Assembly: GCF_025717065.2 (NCBI RefSeq)
Contig: NZ_JAOVZO020000023.1
Span: 62,001-126,000 of the forward strand
DNA length: 64,000 nucleotides
Direction: 5' to 3'
Source: Tahibacter soli
GTDB taxonomy: Bacteria; Pseudomonadota; Gammaproteobacteria; Xanthomonadales; Rhodanobacteraceae
The notes beneath the pieces are model-generated. The model was not told the DNA's origin, ran no database searches, and saw nothing but the letters and a program-made list of their open reading frames with translations. Shown here piece by piece: positions 1 to 8,449 of the stretch. Position 1 is the stretch's first letter, and each line of letters begins with the position of its first letter. Both the position numbers and the translations under genes were made by a program.

Positions 1-1
1 G

Positions 2-580
2 CAGGTCGCCGAGAAGATGGACCCGATCCTGTACTGGAAGGACTACCAGTCGCAGACCTACAAGCCGCGCCTGACGAAGCTTTCGCAGGCGAACAACGCC
101 GAGTACGTCAAGAACACCGAGAACAACGAGAAGGTGCCCGGCGTCGCCGGCAACGGCGTCGACGCGACGATCGACGTGCTCAAGGGACTCACCGGCTTCA
201 GCGTGCAGACCAACGGCCTGTACCGCTCCAAGGTGACGATGGACCTGACCGACATCGACTGGATCAAGGAATTCAAGGGCCAGAACAACCAGGCGCTCGA
301 TCTGCGCGTCGACCGCTCGGTACAGAACAACGTGTCGAACAAGGAACGCCAGCTGATGCTGCTGGCCGACGGCTGGAACATGGGCGGCCGCGAATCGACG
401 AAGTCGCAGGTCAAGTCGCTCGTGCTGACCTCGCTGCTCGACAACGCCGCGATCCGCACGGCGCAGTCGATCGCCGGCTGGATTCCGTTCGCCAAGGAGC
501 TCGGTCCGAGCTATCTCGAACTCGGCAAGGTCGATCCCGACGTCGTACCGAGCCATCGACTGGGGAATTTTCCGCGATGA
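2..580 (+). CDS. C-terminal part of an uncharacterised protein of the Tad pilus locus (5'-truncated)
   Basis: The reading frame is open from the first complete codon at base 2 and ends in TGA at 578-580, so the window edge removes the real start. An internal ATG lies at 17, but the codons before it are also open. The visible ~192 residues are mostly hydrophilic and asparagine-rich, then become more hydrophobic near the end (SIAGWIPFAKELG). No catalytic motif is recognisable. The stop overlaps the next start as ATGA, so it is translationally coupled to the pilus genes downstream. A TadG-like or pseudopilin-like role would fit that position, but this is inference from context only. Confidence 0.7.
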   Translation, partial: QVAEKMDPILYWKDYQSQTYKPRLTKLSQANNAEYVKNTENNEKVPGVAGNGVDATIDVLKGLTGFSVQTNGLYRSKVTMDLTDIDWIKEFKGQNNQALDLRVDRSVQNNVSNKERQLMLLADGWNMGGRESTKSQVKSLVLTSLLDNAAIRTAQSIAGWIPFAKELGPSYLELGKVDPDVVPSHRLGNFPR

Positions 581-1275
581 ATACGCGCACGATGGCAAGA
601 CTGCTCGGCGCCGCGCTGGCCCTGTTCGCGTCGGTCGCCGGCGCGAAGACCACGTTTCCCGCACCTGACGACGCGGTGCTGACGTCGGTCGGCGACAACA
701 TGGAACTCAACGGCGTCACGATGTCGGCGTGGGAACTGCGCAGCGAGAACCCGCCGAACGAAGTGCTGGAGTTCTACCGGCGCTACTGGGCCAAGGGCGG
801 TCCCGACGGCGGCAAGGCCTATGTCGAGAACAAGCTCGGCAACTGGACCATCATTACCCATGTGGAAGGCGGCAACGTGTATACCGCGCAGGTGCAGGCC
901 GACGAAGCCGGCAAGGGCGCGGTCGGGCTGCTCGGCATCAGCAACCTGCTCAAGCGCGCCGACGTCGCTGGCAAGAAACTCGGCGAAGACTTTCCCAAGC
1001 CCGCCGGCAGCACGGTGCAGAACGATCTCGTCGCGCAGGACCAGGGCGTGCAAAGCCGCACGATCCTGTTGCAGAACCCGACGTCGGTCAAACAGAACAT
1101 CCAGTTCTACATCGACTACTTCGAACGCAACGGCTGGGTGATCGAGGAAGGCGCGCGCATCGTCGACGGCGACGTCGGCGTGGTGATCGCCTCGCGCGGC
1201 TCCGATCGCTGGCAGCTGACGTTTTCGCCGTCCGAGCGGTCGACGGCGATGGTCGCGGTGCTGGAGGAACGATGA
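577..1275 (+). CDS. Exported protein of unknown function in the Tad locus
   Basis: The 232-residue product begins with a clear signal peptide: basic n-region, leucine/alanine-rich core and a likely cut after residue 22 or 23 (VAGA). The mature part seems to contain two related alpha/beta units. One is around residues 45-105 (NPPNEVLEFYRRYW followed by a W-T-I-I-T strand). The other is around 165-225 (NPTSVKQNIQFYIDYF followed by strands). This suggests an internal duplication of a small fold. The ATG overlaps the previous stop, and the next gene starts inside its own stop codon region. The family is not recognised. Its position suggests a periplasmic accessory of Flp pilus assembly, which is inference. 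Confidence 0.75.
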   Translation: MNTRTMARLLGAALALFASVAGAKTTFPAPDDAVLTSVGDNMELNGVTMSAWELRSENPPNEVLEFYRRYWAKGGPDGGKAYVENKLGNWTIITHVEGGNVYTAQVQADEAGKGAVGLLGISNLLKRADVAGKKLGEDFPKPAGSTVQNDLVAQDQGVQSRTILLQNPTSVKQNIQFYIDYFERNGWVIEEGARIVDGDVGVVIASRGSDRWQLTFSPSERSTAMVAVLEER

Positions 1276-1466
1276 ACAGGCGCACGCAGAGAGGCGCGGT
1301 GATGTTCGAGTACTACGTGCTCGCCGCGTTCGTGGTCATTGCGGTGCTGACGCCGGTGTACGACAACAAGACCGCGCCGGTGCTGCTGATGGAAGCGATC
1401 AAGGAGGTCTACGCCAGCTTCAGCTACGCGGTGAGCCTGTCGCGCCTGCCGGTGAATTTCTGGTGA
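1272..1466 (+). CDS. Small class IVb prepilin-like protein (Flp/TadE type)
   Basis: This 64-residue protein starts with a short basic leader (MNRRTQRG). The sequence GAVMFEYY that follows matches the Flp prepilin cleavage motif: Gly at -1, Glu at +5 and Tyr at +6. A hydrophobic stretch follows (VLAAFVVIAVLTPVY). Flp pilins and TadE/TadF pseudopilins are cleaved at this motif by the TadV/CpaA peptidase and inserted through the hydrophobic helix. Its length matches a major Flp pilin, though the C-terminal part is unusual. The ATG overlaps the preceding stop region by 4 bp. It could be the pilin or a minor pseudopilin. No prepilin peptidase gene lies in the window. Confidence 0.65.
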   Translation: MNRRTQRGAVMFEYYVLAAFVVIAVLTPVYDNKTAPVLLMEAIKEVYASFSYAVSLSRLPVNFW

Positions 1467-1475
1467 TGCCGTCAA

Positions 1476-1498
1476 CGCCGCGCCCGACGGGCGCGGCG
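1476..1498 (+). terminator. GC-rich stem-loop between the prepilin-like gene and cpaB
   Basis: A perfect 10-bp inverted repeat (CGCCGCGCCC / GGGCGCGGCG) with a 3-base loop starts 10 bases after the stop at 1466. There is no T-run, so full intrinsic termination is doubtful. It may instead be a processing or attenuation hairpin giving the small upstream gene a different transcript level from cpaB, as often occurs after pilin genes. Confidence 0.45.
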
Positions 1499-1599
1499 CG
1501 GGCGAGGGGGTCGTACGCGATTCTTCGGAAGGCGTCGCGTCGATGTGAAGTGCAATGCGGTGCGCGCACGAGCGCGCGCCGGAACGTGTCGAGGTCGGT

Positions 1600-2601
1600 A
1601 TGAGCGGTTTGGTCGATAAAGTCCGCGCGGGCGCGCGCAGTTGGGGTCTTCTGGCCGGCGCGCTCGTGCTCGGCCTCATGGCGTTCGCGATGAGCGCCTG
1701 GTATCTGCAGCGGCGGCAGGTCGCGATCGAGAACGAGCTGATGGGGCAGCAGGGCGAGCGCCGCCAGGTGGTCGTCGCGCTGACCGACCTCAAGCCCGGC
1801 GTCGTCATCAGCTCGCAGAACATGGCGGTCGGCGAAGTGCCGGTCAAGCACCTGTCGGCGGCCGCGGTGACGCCCGAAGAATTCAAGATGTTCGACGGCA
1901 AGGTGCTCACCTCGGCGATGAGCGAGGGCGAAATCCTGCTCAATCATTTCGTCTCCGGCATCGGCGCCGAGCGTTTCTCCGACCTTCTGACCGAAGGCGA
2001 GCGCGCGGTCACGATCCAGGTCGACGAGGTCAAGTCGAACGAGAACATGCTGATCTTCGGCGATCGCGTCGACCTGCTGCTGTTGACCGAGCAGGCCGAC
2101 GAAAACGATTCGCTGAAGAAGAACAAGGTGCTCAACCCGCTCGTCGAGAACGTGCGCGTGCTCGCGGTGGGCCGCCATGCGCTGGCGACGCGCGACGCGG
2201 ACCTCGCCAGTGCGCAGAGCCTCGATGGCCTGGCCTACAGCACGCTGACGGTCGGCGTAACGGTCGACGACGCATCGCGCCTCCTGCTCGGCCGCGACCT
2301 CGGCACGATCGTCGTGATGATGCGCAATCGCGCCGACACCAAGGCGCTCGACGGCCGTCTGCTCGATCGCGCGGGCCTCCTCGCCGGCGGATCGAGCGGG
2401 CGTCGCGGCGGCTTCGAATTCTTCAGCGGCTCGCAATTGGAAAGCGGAACCCTGCGCGCGCAGATCCGCCCGTACGTGCGTGCGCGTGCGCCCGCGCCGG
2501 AGTCCGGCACGGCGCCCGCGAACGGCGAGACGAGCGGGCCGCCGGTACCGGCGCCGACCGCGGCGGTAGCGCCGCCGGCGCCGCCGACCGGCGCGCCGTA
2601 A
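1600..2601 (+). CDS. cpaB: Flp pilus assembly protein CpaB/RcpC
   Basis: CpaB (RcpC) is a periplasmic protein of Tad pilus secretion that works with the outer-membrane secretin. The 333-residue product has one N-terminal membrane helix (about residues 14-36, LLAGALVLGLMAFAMSAWYL). It is followed by the SAF-like region typical of the family: VVVALTDLKPGVVISSQNM, then the LTEGERAVTIQVDEV and GDRVDLLLL stretches. The tail after residue 285 is rich in Ala, Pro and Gly. I chose ATG 1600 because GAGG lies just upstream and the hydrophobic segment follows directly. The upstream in-frame start at 1555 would add a charged, non-conserved extension. The next gene is the secretin cpaC. Confidence 0.9.
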   Translation: MSGLVDKVRAGARSWGLLAGALVLGLMAFAMSAWYLQRRQVAIENELMGQQGERRQVVVALTDLKPGVVISSQNMAVGEVPVKHLSAAAVTPEEFKMFDGKVLTSAMSEGEILLNHFVSGIGAERFSDLLTEGERAVTIQVDEVKSNENMLIFGDRVDLLLLTEQADENDSLKKNKVLNPLVENVRVLAVGRHALATRDADLASAQSLDGLAYSTLTVGVTVDDASRLLLGRDLGTIVVMMRNRADTKALDGRLLDRAGLLAGGSSGRRGGFEFFSGSQLESGTLRAQIRPYVRARAPAPESGTAPANGETSGPPVPAPTAAVAPPAPPTGAP

Positions 2602-2645
2602 GACAAAAACAACAACAAGTGTAAATAACGCAGCAGGGGTTTCGG

Positions 2646-4109
2646 ATGTTTCGATCGTTGGGTGGTTGGTTGGCAGGTGCGGTAATGACGATGCTGGCGA
2701 TGATCGCGACGGTACAGGCGCAGTCGGTGGAGACGCTCGATCTCCACGCCGGCGCCGTGCGCGTGATCGACACCGGCCCGATCGAGCGCGTCGCGGTCGG
2801 TCGCGACACCGTGCTCGGCACGAGTGCGCTGGAGAAGGGACAATTGCTGCTGATCGGCCTCGCGCCCGGCGAAACCGATCTGCGCGTGTGGCTCAAAGAC
2901 GGCACGTCGCGCGTTTGGCAGGTGACGGTGACCGACAAGAACATTCCGGCGACGGTCGCGACGCTCTCGTCGCTGCTCGCCGAGTTTCCGAAGCTGCAGG
3001 TGCGCGCGATCAACGGCATCGTCGTCGTCGAAGGCGACGTGCCGCCCGATCGCCTGCAGTCGGTCAACGCGCTGATCGGCAAGGTGCCCGGCGTGGTGTC
3101 GCTGCTGGTGGCCAAGTCGGTGACCATCGAGACGCTGGTGAAGAACTTTCCCGGCACGCGCTGGCACGACGAAGGCGGCACGCCGGTGATCGAAGGCGAA
3201 GTGTCGGCCGAGGATTTCGAACGCTACAAGAAGGCGCTCGAGGCGTTTCCGAACGTGCTGTCGCTCGTGCGGCAGACGAACGTGAAGCTCGCGCCGATGG
3301 TGCGCGTGTCGATGCGCCTGCTCGAAGTGAACCGCGAGGCGACGCAGCGCTACGGCATCAACTGGGACGACGCGTTCGCCGGCCCGTCGGTCGGCAGCAC
3401 CGGCGCGTTCCGCACGAATCCGTTCTATCGCGTCGTGCCGCAGAACCTGACCAATCGCATCGCCGACACGATTCCCGTTACCGACTACCGCTGGCACGCG
3501 TACGCGGGCTGGACGACCGAGGTGTTCTCGATCGTCGAGCTGCTGGAGCAGGAAAACAAGGCGACCGTGCTCGCCGAGCCGAACCTGTCCACGCGCAGCG
3601 GTTCTCCGGCGAAATTCCTCGCCGGCGGCGAACTGCCGTATCCGGTGATCGGCCAGTTCGGCCAGCCGGGCGTCGCCTTCAAGGAATACGGCATCAAGTT
3701 CGAGATCGCGCCGAGCGTCGACTACGACAACAACATCCAGACGCAGATTCTCGTCGACGTCTCGACGATCGACCGCGCCAACGCGATCGACAACGTGCCG
3801 GGCCTGCTGATCCGCCGCACCGAGTCGGCGATCACCGTGCGGCCGGGCGAAACGATCATCCTGTCCGGCCTCGTCAGCGCCGAGGAACTGCGCAACATCC
3901 AGGGCGTGCCGGGCCTGTCGAAGATTCCGATCCTTGGGGAATTGTTCAAATCGCGCAATTTCCAGAATCGCAAGACCGAACTGATCGTGCTGGTGACGCC
4001 CGACCTCATCAGCGAGCCGCGCGCGATCGACAAGGAGACTGCGGACGAAATCGAACGCATGCGCCATTCGATCCACCAGAAGATTCTCGACGGCGCGATC
4101 GCGGAATAG
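2646..4109 (+). CDS. cpaC: Flp pilus secretin CpaC/RcpA
   Basis: The 487-residue protein is the outer-membrane secretin of the Tad apparatus, which forms the channel for the pilus. It has a signal peptide ending near VQAQS (residues 1-25). Next come the N-terminal pilus/BON-like domains (from LDLHAGAVRVIDTG, with NGIVVVEGDV). The C-terminal secretin domain includes VLAEPNLSTRSGSPAKFLAGGELPYP and the terminal block VPGLSKIPILGELFKSRNFQNRKTELIVLVTP, shown here only in part by its key words. The length is normal for RcpA/CpaC. An AGGGG ribosome site precedes the ATG. The tadA fusion gene starts 11 bases after its stop. Confidence 0.93.
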   Translation: MFRSLGGWLAGAVMTMLAMIATVQAQSVETLDLHAGAVRVIDTGPIERVAVGRDTVLGTSALEKGQLLLIGLAPGETDLRVWLKDGTSRVWQVTVTDKNIPATVATLSSLLAEFPKLQVRAINGIVVVEGDVPPDRLQSVNALIGKVPGVVSLLVAKSVTIETLVKNFPGTRWHDEGGTPVIEGEVSAEDFERYKKALEAFPNVLSLVRQTNVKLAPMVRVSMRLLEVNREATQRYGINWDDAFAGPSVGSTGAFRTNPFYRVVPQNLTNRIADTIPVTDYRWHAYAGWTTEVFSIVELLEQENKATVLAEPNLSTRSGSPAKFLAGGELPYPVIGQFGQPGVAFKEYGIKFEIAPSVDYDNNIQTQILVDVSTIDRANAIDNVPGLLIRRTESAITVRPGETIILSGLVSAEELRNIQGVPGLSKIPILGELFKSRNFQNRKTELIVLVTPDLISEPRAIDKETADEIERMRHSIHQKILDGAIAE

Positions 4110-4120
4110 CAGGAGTACCC

Positions 4121-5908
4121 ATGTATCACGTACACGTAACGACGACCAAGGGCACCGTCATCGCGAGCGAGATGGTCAGCGAGCTCGTCTGCCGCATCGG
4201 CAAGACGAACGACAACAACATCGTGCTGCACGGCTGGCAGATCGGCCAGCGTCACGCGCAGTTGAAGCTCGAAGGCGCCGACGTGTTCGTCGAGGACCTC
4301 GGCGCCGGCAGCGGCACGCAGGTCAACGGCAAGCGCATCGACCGCTACGGTCCGCTCTCGGCCGACGACGTGATCGAGATCCAGGGCTATCGCGTGCGCA
4401 TCAAGCCGCCGACGAACCGCGCGATCGCGGCGCAGCCGAGCGCGGCCGACGTCGCGGCGAACGCCGCGCTGGTGCCGCCGGCGAAACCCGCGCCGATCGC
4501 GCCGCCCGTCGCGCCCGTCGCCGCGGCGCCGCCGGCAGCCGCACCCGTAGCCGCCGCGCCCGCCGCTGCGCCGGCGCCTGCCGCCGCGAGCGCGCATGCG
4601 GCGGCCGCGCCCGAGGAACCGGTCAACGCCGAGCTGCTGGCGCTGACGCTCGAGTGGCGCAAGCGCCTGCACAAGGCGCTGATCATGCACATGGACCTGC
4701 GCCGCATCGCCGTCAACAAGATGAGCGACGAGCAGCTGCGCCAGACGACGAGCGAGGCGCTCGACCAGATCATCGCGAACGTCAACGACTTTCCGGCCGA
4801 GCTGTCGAAAGAGGCGATCAAGAAACAGCTGCTCGACGAAGCGGTGGGCCTGGGGCCGCTCGAAGAACTGATCGCCGACTCGGACGTCAGCGAAATCATG
4901 GTCAACGCGGCCGACATGATCTTCTTCGAACGCAAGGGCCGGCTGACCAAGTCGACCATCACGTTCACCGACGACCAGGCCGTGATCGCCGCGATCGAAC
5001 GCATCGTCACGCCGATCGGCCGCCGCATCGACGAAAGCTCGCCGATGGTCGACGCGCGCCTGAAGGACGGTTCGCGCGTCAACGCCGTGATCCCGCCGCT
5101 CGCGTTGCGCGGGCCGTGCATCACGATTCGTAAGTTCATGAAGGAACGCCTGAACGCGAGCCACCTCGTCGGCTTCGGGTCGATGAGCCCGCAGATGGCG
5201 ACGTTCCTGCAGATCGCCGTGACCTGCAAGCGCAACGTCGTGATCTCCGGCGGTACCGGTTCGGGCAAGACGACGCTGCTCAACGTGCTGTCGGGCTTCA
5301 TTCCGTTCAACGAACGCGTCGTGACGGTGGAAGACGCCGCCGAACTGCAGCTGCCGCAGCCCAACCTCGTCGCGCTCGAAGCGCGCCCGCCGAACCAGGA
5401 AGGCCGCGGCGAAGTGAAGATCCGCGACCTCGTCAAGAACTGCCTGCGTATGCGACCCGACCGCATCGTCGTCGGCGAGTGCCGCGGCGGCGAAGCGCTC
5501 GACATGCTGCAGGCGATGAACACGGGCCACGACGGTTCGCTCACGACGGCGCACTCGAACTCGCCGCGCGACTGCGTGTCGCGCCTCGAAGTGATGGTGA
5601 TGATGGCCGGCATGGACCTGCCGTCGATCGCGATTCGCGAACAGATCGCGTCGGCCGTCAACATCATCGTGCAGCAGACGCGCTTCTCGTGCGGCGCGCG
5701 CAAGGTGACGTCGATCTGCGAGGTGACCGGCATCGAAGGCGGTCGCGTGCAGCTCGCGGAAATCTTCAAGTTCGTGCAGACCGGCTACAACGAGGAAGGC
5801 CGCGTGCAGGGCAAGTTCGAGCCGACCGGCCTCGTGCCCGAGTTCTACGAAAAGCTGCGCGCGCGCGGCGAACGCGTCGACCTCACGATCTTCGGGCAGG
5901 CGGCATGA
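4121..5908 (+). CDS. tadA: FHA domain fused to Tad pilus ATPase TadA/CpaF
   Basis: The 595-residue protein joins two modules. Residues 1-95 form an FHA domain with CRIGKTNDNNIVL, the G-W-Q-I-G-Q-R-H turn and NGKRI, a fold that binds phosphothreonine peptides. An Ala/Pro-rich linker covers about 105-165. Residues from about 175 are a VirB11/PilT-type secretion ATPase with Walker A GGTGSGKTT at 377-385, the Glu-rich region VTVEDAAEL, and the VVGECRGGEALDMLQAMNTGHDG and TTAHSN blocks. The ATPase powers pilus assembly at the inner membrane. AGGAG lies 6 bases before the ATG. The upstream reading frame in this phase is a shadow of cpaC. The tadB start overlaps its stop (ATGA). Confidence 0.93.
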   Translation: MYHVHVTTTKGTVIASEMVSELVCRIGKTNDNNIVLHGWQIGQRHAQLKLEGADVFVEDLGAGSGTQVNGKRIDRYGPLSADDVIEIQGYRVRIKPPTNRAIAAQPSAADVAANAALVPPAKPAPIAPPVAPVAAAPPAAAPVAAAPAAAPAPAAASAHAAAAPEEPVNAELLALTLEWRKRLHKALIMHMDLRRIAVNKMSDEQLRQTTSEALDQIIANVNDFPAELSKEAIKKQLLDEAVGLGPLEELIADSDVSEIMVNAADMIFFERKGRLTKSTITFTDDQAVIAAIERIVTPIGRRIDESSPMVDARLKDGSRVNAVIPPLALRGPCITIRKFMKERLNASHLVGFGSMSPQMATFLQIAVTCKRNVVISGGTGSGKTTLLNVLSGFIPFNERVVTVEDAAELQLPQPNLVALEARPPNQEGRGEVKIRDLVKNCLRMRPDRIVVGECRGGEALDMLQAMNTGHDGSLTTAHSNSPRDCVSRLEVMVMMAGMDLPSIAIREQIASAVNIIVQQTRFSCGARKVTSICEVTGIEGGRVQLAEIFKFVQTGYNEEGRVQGKFEPTGLVPEFYEKLRARGERVDLTIFGQAA

Positions 5909-6759
5909 ACGCGGCCATCCTTATCGTCAGCCTGCTGTTCGCCGTCTGCGTCGGCTTCCTCGCGGTCGTCGCGCAGCGCATGCTCTCGCGCGCGACGCAG
6001 GACTACCACAGCCGCTTCACGGCCGAGGCGAGCGCGTCGCTCGCGGACATGTTCCTGTTCGTCGACCTCGAACGCCTGTTCCGCATGAACATCGTCATCA
6101 TGCTGCTGATGGCGCTGCTGACGTGGGTGTTCACCGAAAACCTGTTCGTCGTCGGACTCGTCGCGGTCGCGGTCATGCTGATGCCGCGCTTCGTCTACGC
6201 GTTCATGCGCAACCGGCGCCAGCAGCAGTTCACGCAGGGCCTGCCCGACGCGCTGCTGTCGATGTCCGGCGCGATGAAGGCGGGTTCGAGCCTCGTGCAG
6301 GCGATGGAAACCGTCGTCGCCGAAACGAAGGGACCGATCGGCCAGGAGTTCGGCCTGCTGCTGCGCGAGCTGCGCGTCGGCGTGCTGTACGACGACGCGC
6401 TGCAGAACCTCATCACGCGCATGCCGGGCGAGGAACTGCGCCTCGTCGTCGCCGGCATGCGCATTTCGCGAGAGATCGGCGGCAACCTCGCGGAAATTCT
6501 CGAACGCCTGTCCGAAACGCTGCGCAAGAAGATCGAGATGGAAGGCAAGATCAAGGCGCTGACGTCGCAGGGCCGCCTGCAGGGCATCGTCATGACCGCG
6601 CTGCCGGGGTTCCTCGCGCTCGTGCTGTTCCAGATGGAACCGAAGTACATGCGCATGCTGTTCACCGACTACATCGGCTGGGCCTTCGTCGCGGCGATCA
6701 TCATCATGGAATCGATCGGATACTTCTTCATTCGTAAAATCGTGAACATCGATGTCTAG
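5905..6759 (+). CDS. tadB: Tad pilus inner-membrane platform protein TadB
   Basis: TadB is one of two GspF-like integral membrane proteins that anchor the Tad ATPase. The 284-residue product has an N-terminal helix (residues 3-22), a pair of helices near 55-90, the cytoplasmic T2SSF domain (LPDALLSMSGAMKAGSSLVQAME, with PIGQEFGLLLRELRVG and GEELRLVVAGMRISREIGGNLAEILE), and a C-terminal pair of helices after 225. This is standard for the family. The ATG overlaps the tadA stop by 4 bp. Its last 8 bp overlap tadC, so tadA, tadB and tadC are likely translated as a coupled unit. Confidence 0.92.
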   Translation: MNAAILIVSLLFAVCVGFLAVVAQRMLSRATQDYHSRFTAEASASLADMFLFVDLERLFRMNIVIMLLMALLTWVFTENLFVVGLVAVAVMLMPRFVYAFMRNRRQQQFTQGLPDALLSMSGAMKAGSSLVQAMETVVAETKGPIGQEFGLLLRELRVGVLYDDALQNLITRMPGEELRLVVAGMRISREIGGNLAEILERLSETLRKKIEMEGKIKALTSQGRLQGIVMTALPGFLALVLFQMEPKYMRMLFTDYIGWAFVAAIIIMESIGYFFIRKIVNIDV

Positions 6760-7642
6760 CCTCTCGACCCTCATTCCCACGCTGCTGATCTCGGGGCTCG
6801 TCGCGTTCGCCGTCGGCGCGCTGTTCGTGTCGCTCGGCAACATCAAGAGCGAGATCCGCGAAGACGACCGCACGTACATGGACCCGCTGCCCGGTCCGCT
6901 GCGCAAGATATGGCCGCTGGTCAACCTGCTCGTGCAGCACTTCGGCGACTTCCTGCCGGTGGAGCAGGTCGAATCGGTGCGTCTGCAGCTGCGCAAGGCG
7001 GGCGTCGAATACCTGATGACGCCGGTACAGTTCATCGCGACGCGCTTCGTCGCCGCGGTGATCTTCGGGCTCGTCGGCCTTCTCGTCATGCTGATGCTCA
7101 AGGAGAAGGGCACGATCCTGATTCCGCTCGGCGCCGCGCTGCTCGGTTCGGTGTTTCCGCTGATGAAGGTCAACGACCTGCGCCGCGGCCGCGAAAAGCA
7201 GATCGTGCGCTTCCTGCCGACCTATCTCGACTTCATCACGATGGCGGTCGAGGCGGGCATGAACCTCTCGGGCGCGATCGCGCAGGGCGTCGAGAAGGGC
7301 CCGGACGGCCCGCTGCGCATGGAACTGCAGCGCGTGATGCGCGACATCAAGGCCGGCATGGGCCGCATGGACGCGATCCGCGCGATGTCCGACCGTCTCA
7401 ACGTGCGCGAGATCACCTCGCTGACGTCCGCGCTCGCGCAGGCCGAGAAGAGCGGCGCGCGCCTGGGTCCCACGCTCAAGATCCAGGCCGACCAGCGCCG
7501 TTCCGAACGCTTCCAGCGCGCCGAAAAACTCGCGCTCGAAGCGCCGGTGAAGCTGATCTTTCCGCTCGTCGCTTTCATCTTTCCGACCACGTTCCTCGTG
7601 CTCGGCTTTCCGATCCTGATGAAGTTCCTGCATGAAGTCTGA
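6752..7642 (+). CDS. tadC: Tad pilus inner-membrane platform protein TadC
   Basis: The 296-residue protein is the second GspF-like platform subunit. It has an N-terminal helix (residues 8-28), two central helices around 95-130, a T2SSF domain (FLPTYLDFITMAVEAGMNLSGA, with GPLRMELQRVMRDIKAGMGR and LTSALAQAEKSGARLGPTL), and a C-terminal helix (LIFPLVAFIFPTTFLVL). Residue order and spacing match TadC. The start codon lies inside the end of tadB, and the end overlaps the DUF192 gene by 11 bp. The apparent subunit order TadA-TadB-TadC is the canonical one. Confidence 0.92.
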   Translation: MSSLSTLIPTLLISGLVAFAVGALFVSLGNIKSEIREDDRTYMDPLPGPLRKIWPLVNLLVQHFGDFLPVEQVESVRLQLRKAGVEYLMTPVQFIATRFVAAVIFGLVGLLVMLMLKEKGTILIPLGAALLGSVFPLMKVNDLRRGREKQIVRFLPTYLDFITMAVEAGMNLSGAIAQGVEKGPDGPLRMELQRVMRDIKAGMGRMDAIRAMSDRLNVREITSLTSALAQAEKSGARLGPTLKIQADQRRSERFQRAEKLALEAPVKLIFPLVAFIFPTTFLVLGFPILMKFLHEV

Positions 7643-7988
7643 TCACGGCCAGGTGGTGACGCACGACGGACGCACGATCGCGAGCGCGGTGGGGCGTCCG
7701 CGCGGCTTCTTCGGCCGCGCGCGCGGCCTGCTCGGCCGCCGCGGCCTCGCCGAACACGAAGGCCTGTGGATCGACCGTTGCGACAGTATCCACATGTTCG
7801 GCATGTTGTTTTCCATCGATGTCGTGTTCCTGCGCGACGGCGCGATCGAGCGGCTGTGTCCGCGCGTGCGCCCGTTCCAGGCGCGCTGGTGCCGCCGCGC
7901 GAACGCCGCGCTCGAACTCGCCGGCGGCAGCATCGAACGGCTGCGCCTCGAACCCTCGCTCAAACTCGAATTCCGGAGTGCCGCATGA
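7632..7988 (+). CDS. DUF192 family protein within the tad operon
   Basis: The 118-residue product matches the DUF192 family. Signatures are the R-A-R-G-L-L-G-R block, GLWIDRCDSIHMFGMLFSIDVVFL (only partly needed for recognition: HMFGM and IDVVFL), and the end block ANAALELAGGSIERLRL. The role of the family is not established. Usual members are exported, but no signal peptide is evident here. The gene overlaps tadC by 11 bp and the following TPR gene by 4 bp, so it belongs to the pilus operon. DUF192 proteins are known as neighbours of Tad genes in other Proteobacteria as far as I recall. A function in pilus biogenesis remains inference. Confidence 0.85.
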   Translation: MKSDHGQVVTHDGRTIASAVGRPRGFFGRARGLLGRRGLAEHEGLWIDRCDSIHMFGMLFSIDVVFLRDGAIERLCPRVRPFQARWCRRANAALELAGGSIERLRLEPSLKLEFRSAA

Positions 7989-8449
7989 CCGTCGTTCTCG
8001 CCCGTGTCACGGCCGCCGCGCTCGCGTTCTGTCTCGGCGCCTGCCAGGCCGCGTCGCGCCGCGACGGCGGCGGCAGCGAGCTGCTGTCGATCAAGCAGAA
8101 GGCCGACACCGCCTACGACGAAGGCCGCCTGCTCGACGCCGAGCAGGGCTATCAGAAGATCATCGAACAGGCGCCGTCGACGCCGCAGGCGTGGCTGCGC
8201 CTGGGCAACATCAACCTGCGGCGCGATCGTCTCGAGGCCGCGGTGCACGCGTACCGGCAGTGCCTCACGTTCGACCGCAACGAAGTGCGCTGCTGGAACA
8301 ACCTGTCGGTCACGTACATCCAGATGGCGGCCTCGACGCTCGAGCAGGGCGGCGAGGAAGTCAGCGATCCGGTGAAAAAGGAACAGCTCGAAGCGATGCG
8401 TCGCCGCGTCGTCGAGAGCCTCAACCGCGAGAAATCGGAGGCCCCATGA
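7985..8449 (+). CDS. TPR-repeat lipoprotein, TadD-like
   Basis: The 154-residue product has a lipoprotein signal with lipobox L-G-A-C, the acylated cysteine being residue 20. The mature part holds about two to three tetratricopeptide units: ADTAYDEGRLLDAEQGYQKI, AWLRLGNINLRRDRLEAAVHAYRQ, and CWNNLSVTYIQMA. TadD of Tad systems is a TPR outer-membrane lipoprotein thought to help the secretin assemble, and position and architecture agree. It is shorter than many TadD proteins. ATG 7985 overlaps the previous stop as ATGA. Its own stop overlaps the TadE-like gene. The longer upstream frame is a shadow of DUF192. Confidence 0.82.
   Translation: MTVVLARVTAAALAFCLGACQAASRRDGGGSELLSIKQKADTAYDEGRLLDAEQGYQKIIEQAPSTPQAWLRLGNINLRRDRLEAAVHAYRQCLTFDRNEVRCWNNLSVTYIQMAASTLEQGGEEVSDPVKKEQLEAMRRRVVESLNREKSEAP

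Noticed and set aside
2666-4120. Upstream extension of the FHA-TadA gene through cpaC
   Set aside because: The extension is Arg-rich and is the shadow of cpaC. A clear AGGAG and ATG at 4121 define the start.
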